50,698 bases of DNA, taken from positions 1 through 50,698 of the forward strand of contig SVND01000013.1 in assembly GCA_015067075.1 (NCBI GenBank), in the 5' to 3' direction. How positions within the stretch are numbered: position 1 is the stretch's first letter; each line of letters opens with the position of its first letter. Positions 50,680-50,698 of the stretch are shown here, one piece after another. The notes beneath the pieces are model-generated. The model saw nothing but the letters and a program-made list of their open reading frames with translations, was not told the DNA's origin and did not search any database. The DNA is from Oscillospiraceae bacterium (lineage in GTDB: Bacteria; Bacillota; Clostridia; Oscillospirales; SIG530). The translations under genes were made by a program, and so were the position numbers.

Positions 50680-50698
50680 ATGAGTATTATAACATCAG
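50680..50698 (+). CDS. Start of a further gene cut by the window end, probably a transposase
   Basis: ATG at 50680 with AAGGAG 9 bases upstream; only the first six residues (MSIITS) are in the window. The identity cannot be read. A transposase is suggested by the insulating inverted repeat upstream and by the window stopping here, as it starts at an insertion sequence. Confidence 0.4.

Noticed and set aside
1-50698. CRISPR arrays, phage genes or restriction/toxin genes
   Set aside because: No regularly spaced direct repeats, phage structural genes or restriction enzymes were seen in the window.

Overview
The window reads as chromosomal DNA of an uncultured, gut-type Gram-positive anaerobe of the Clostridia. 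This rests on the ispH–ribosomal protein S1 fusion typical of Clostridia, luxS, lipoprotein signal peptides with short lipoboxes, AGGAGG-type ribosome binding sites, consensus SigA promoters (TTGACA-17-TATAAT), and an abundance of carbohydrate genes (two GH2 enzymes, several sugar ABC permeases, Gfo/Idh/MocA and ThuA proteins, two AraC regulators). Both ends of the window look like mobile elements: a complete IS3-family element starts exactly at base 1, and a transposase-like leader begins a new gene at the last 19 bases. This fits a contig broken at repeats.

Layout. 1-1245: IS3-family element with 38-bp perfect terminal repeats. 1273-4710 (minus): HAD phosphatase and GH2 beta-mannosidase-like enzyme, divergent from an AraC regulator (4955). 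4955-15949 (plus): a long run of closely spaced genes: AraC, pncB, iron alcohol dehydrogenase, sugar isomerase/epimerase, zinc phospholipase C-like protein, luxS, rarA, alpha/beta hydrolase, cmk, plsC, ispH-S1. 16049-18331: second GH2 enzyme. 18447-23395: an RNA-repair-like island of two overlapping WYL regulators, a structured non-coding stretch with a tRNA-like T arm, a slipin (SPFH) protein and the RNA ligase RtcB. 23991-35965: an eight-gene sugar-uptake operon with a giant membrane-anchored binding protein, two permease pairs, an NHL/TPR protein, a Yip1 protein and a DUF5696 protein, but no ATPase. 36025-38706: AraC regulator divergent from ThuA-like and Gfo/Idh/MocA genes. 38841-41763: Crp-family regulator with its own palindromic operator, followed by a NitT/TauT-type ABC transporter. 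41960-44530: two tandem paralogous lipoproteins with duplicated promoters. 44577-48089 (minus): beta-propeller protein, endonuclease/phosphatase-family protein and trmB. 48247-50502: beta-helix lipoprotein. 50680-end: start of a further gene, probably a transposase.

Most promising for follow-up is the 18.4-23.4 kb island. A roughly 270-nt intergenic stretch between the WYL pair and slipin-rtcB carries a canonical T-stem/T-loop, a possible acceptor stem, two GNRA-capped hairpins and other helices. It resembles, without being demonstrably the same as, the tRNA-mimicking Y-like RNAs linked to rtcB in other bacteria. Second is the eight-gene DUF5696/Yip1/NHL transport operon, whose substrate and non-transport parts are unexplained. 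All functional statements come from reading motifs by eye; no database search was run.
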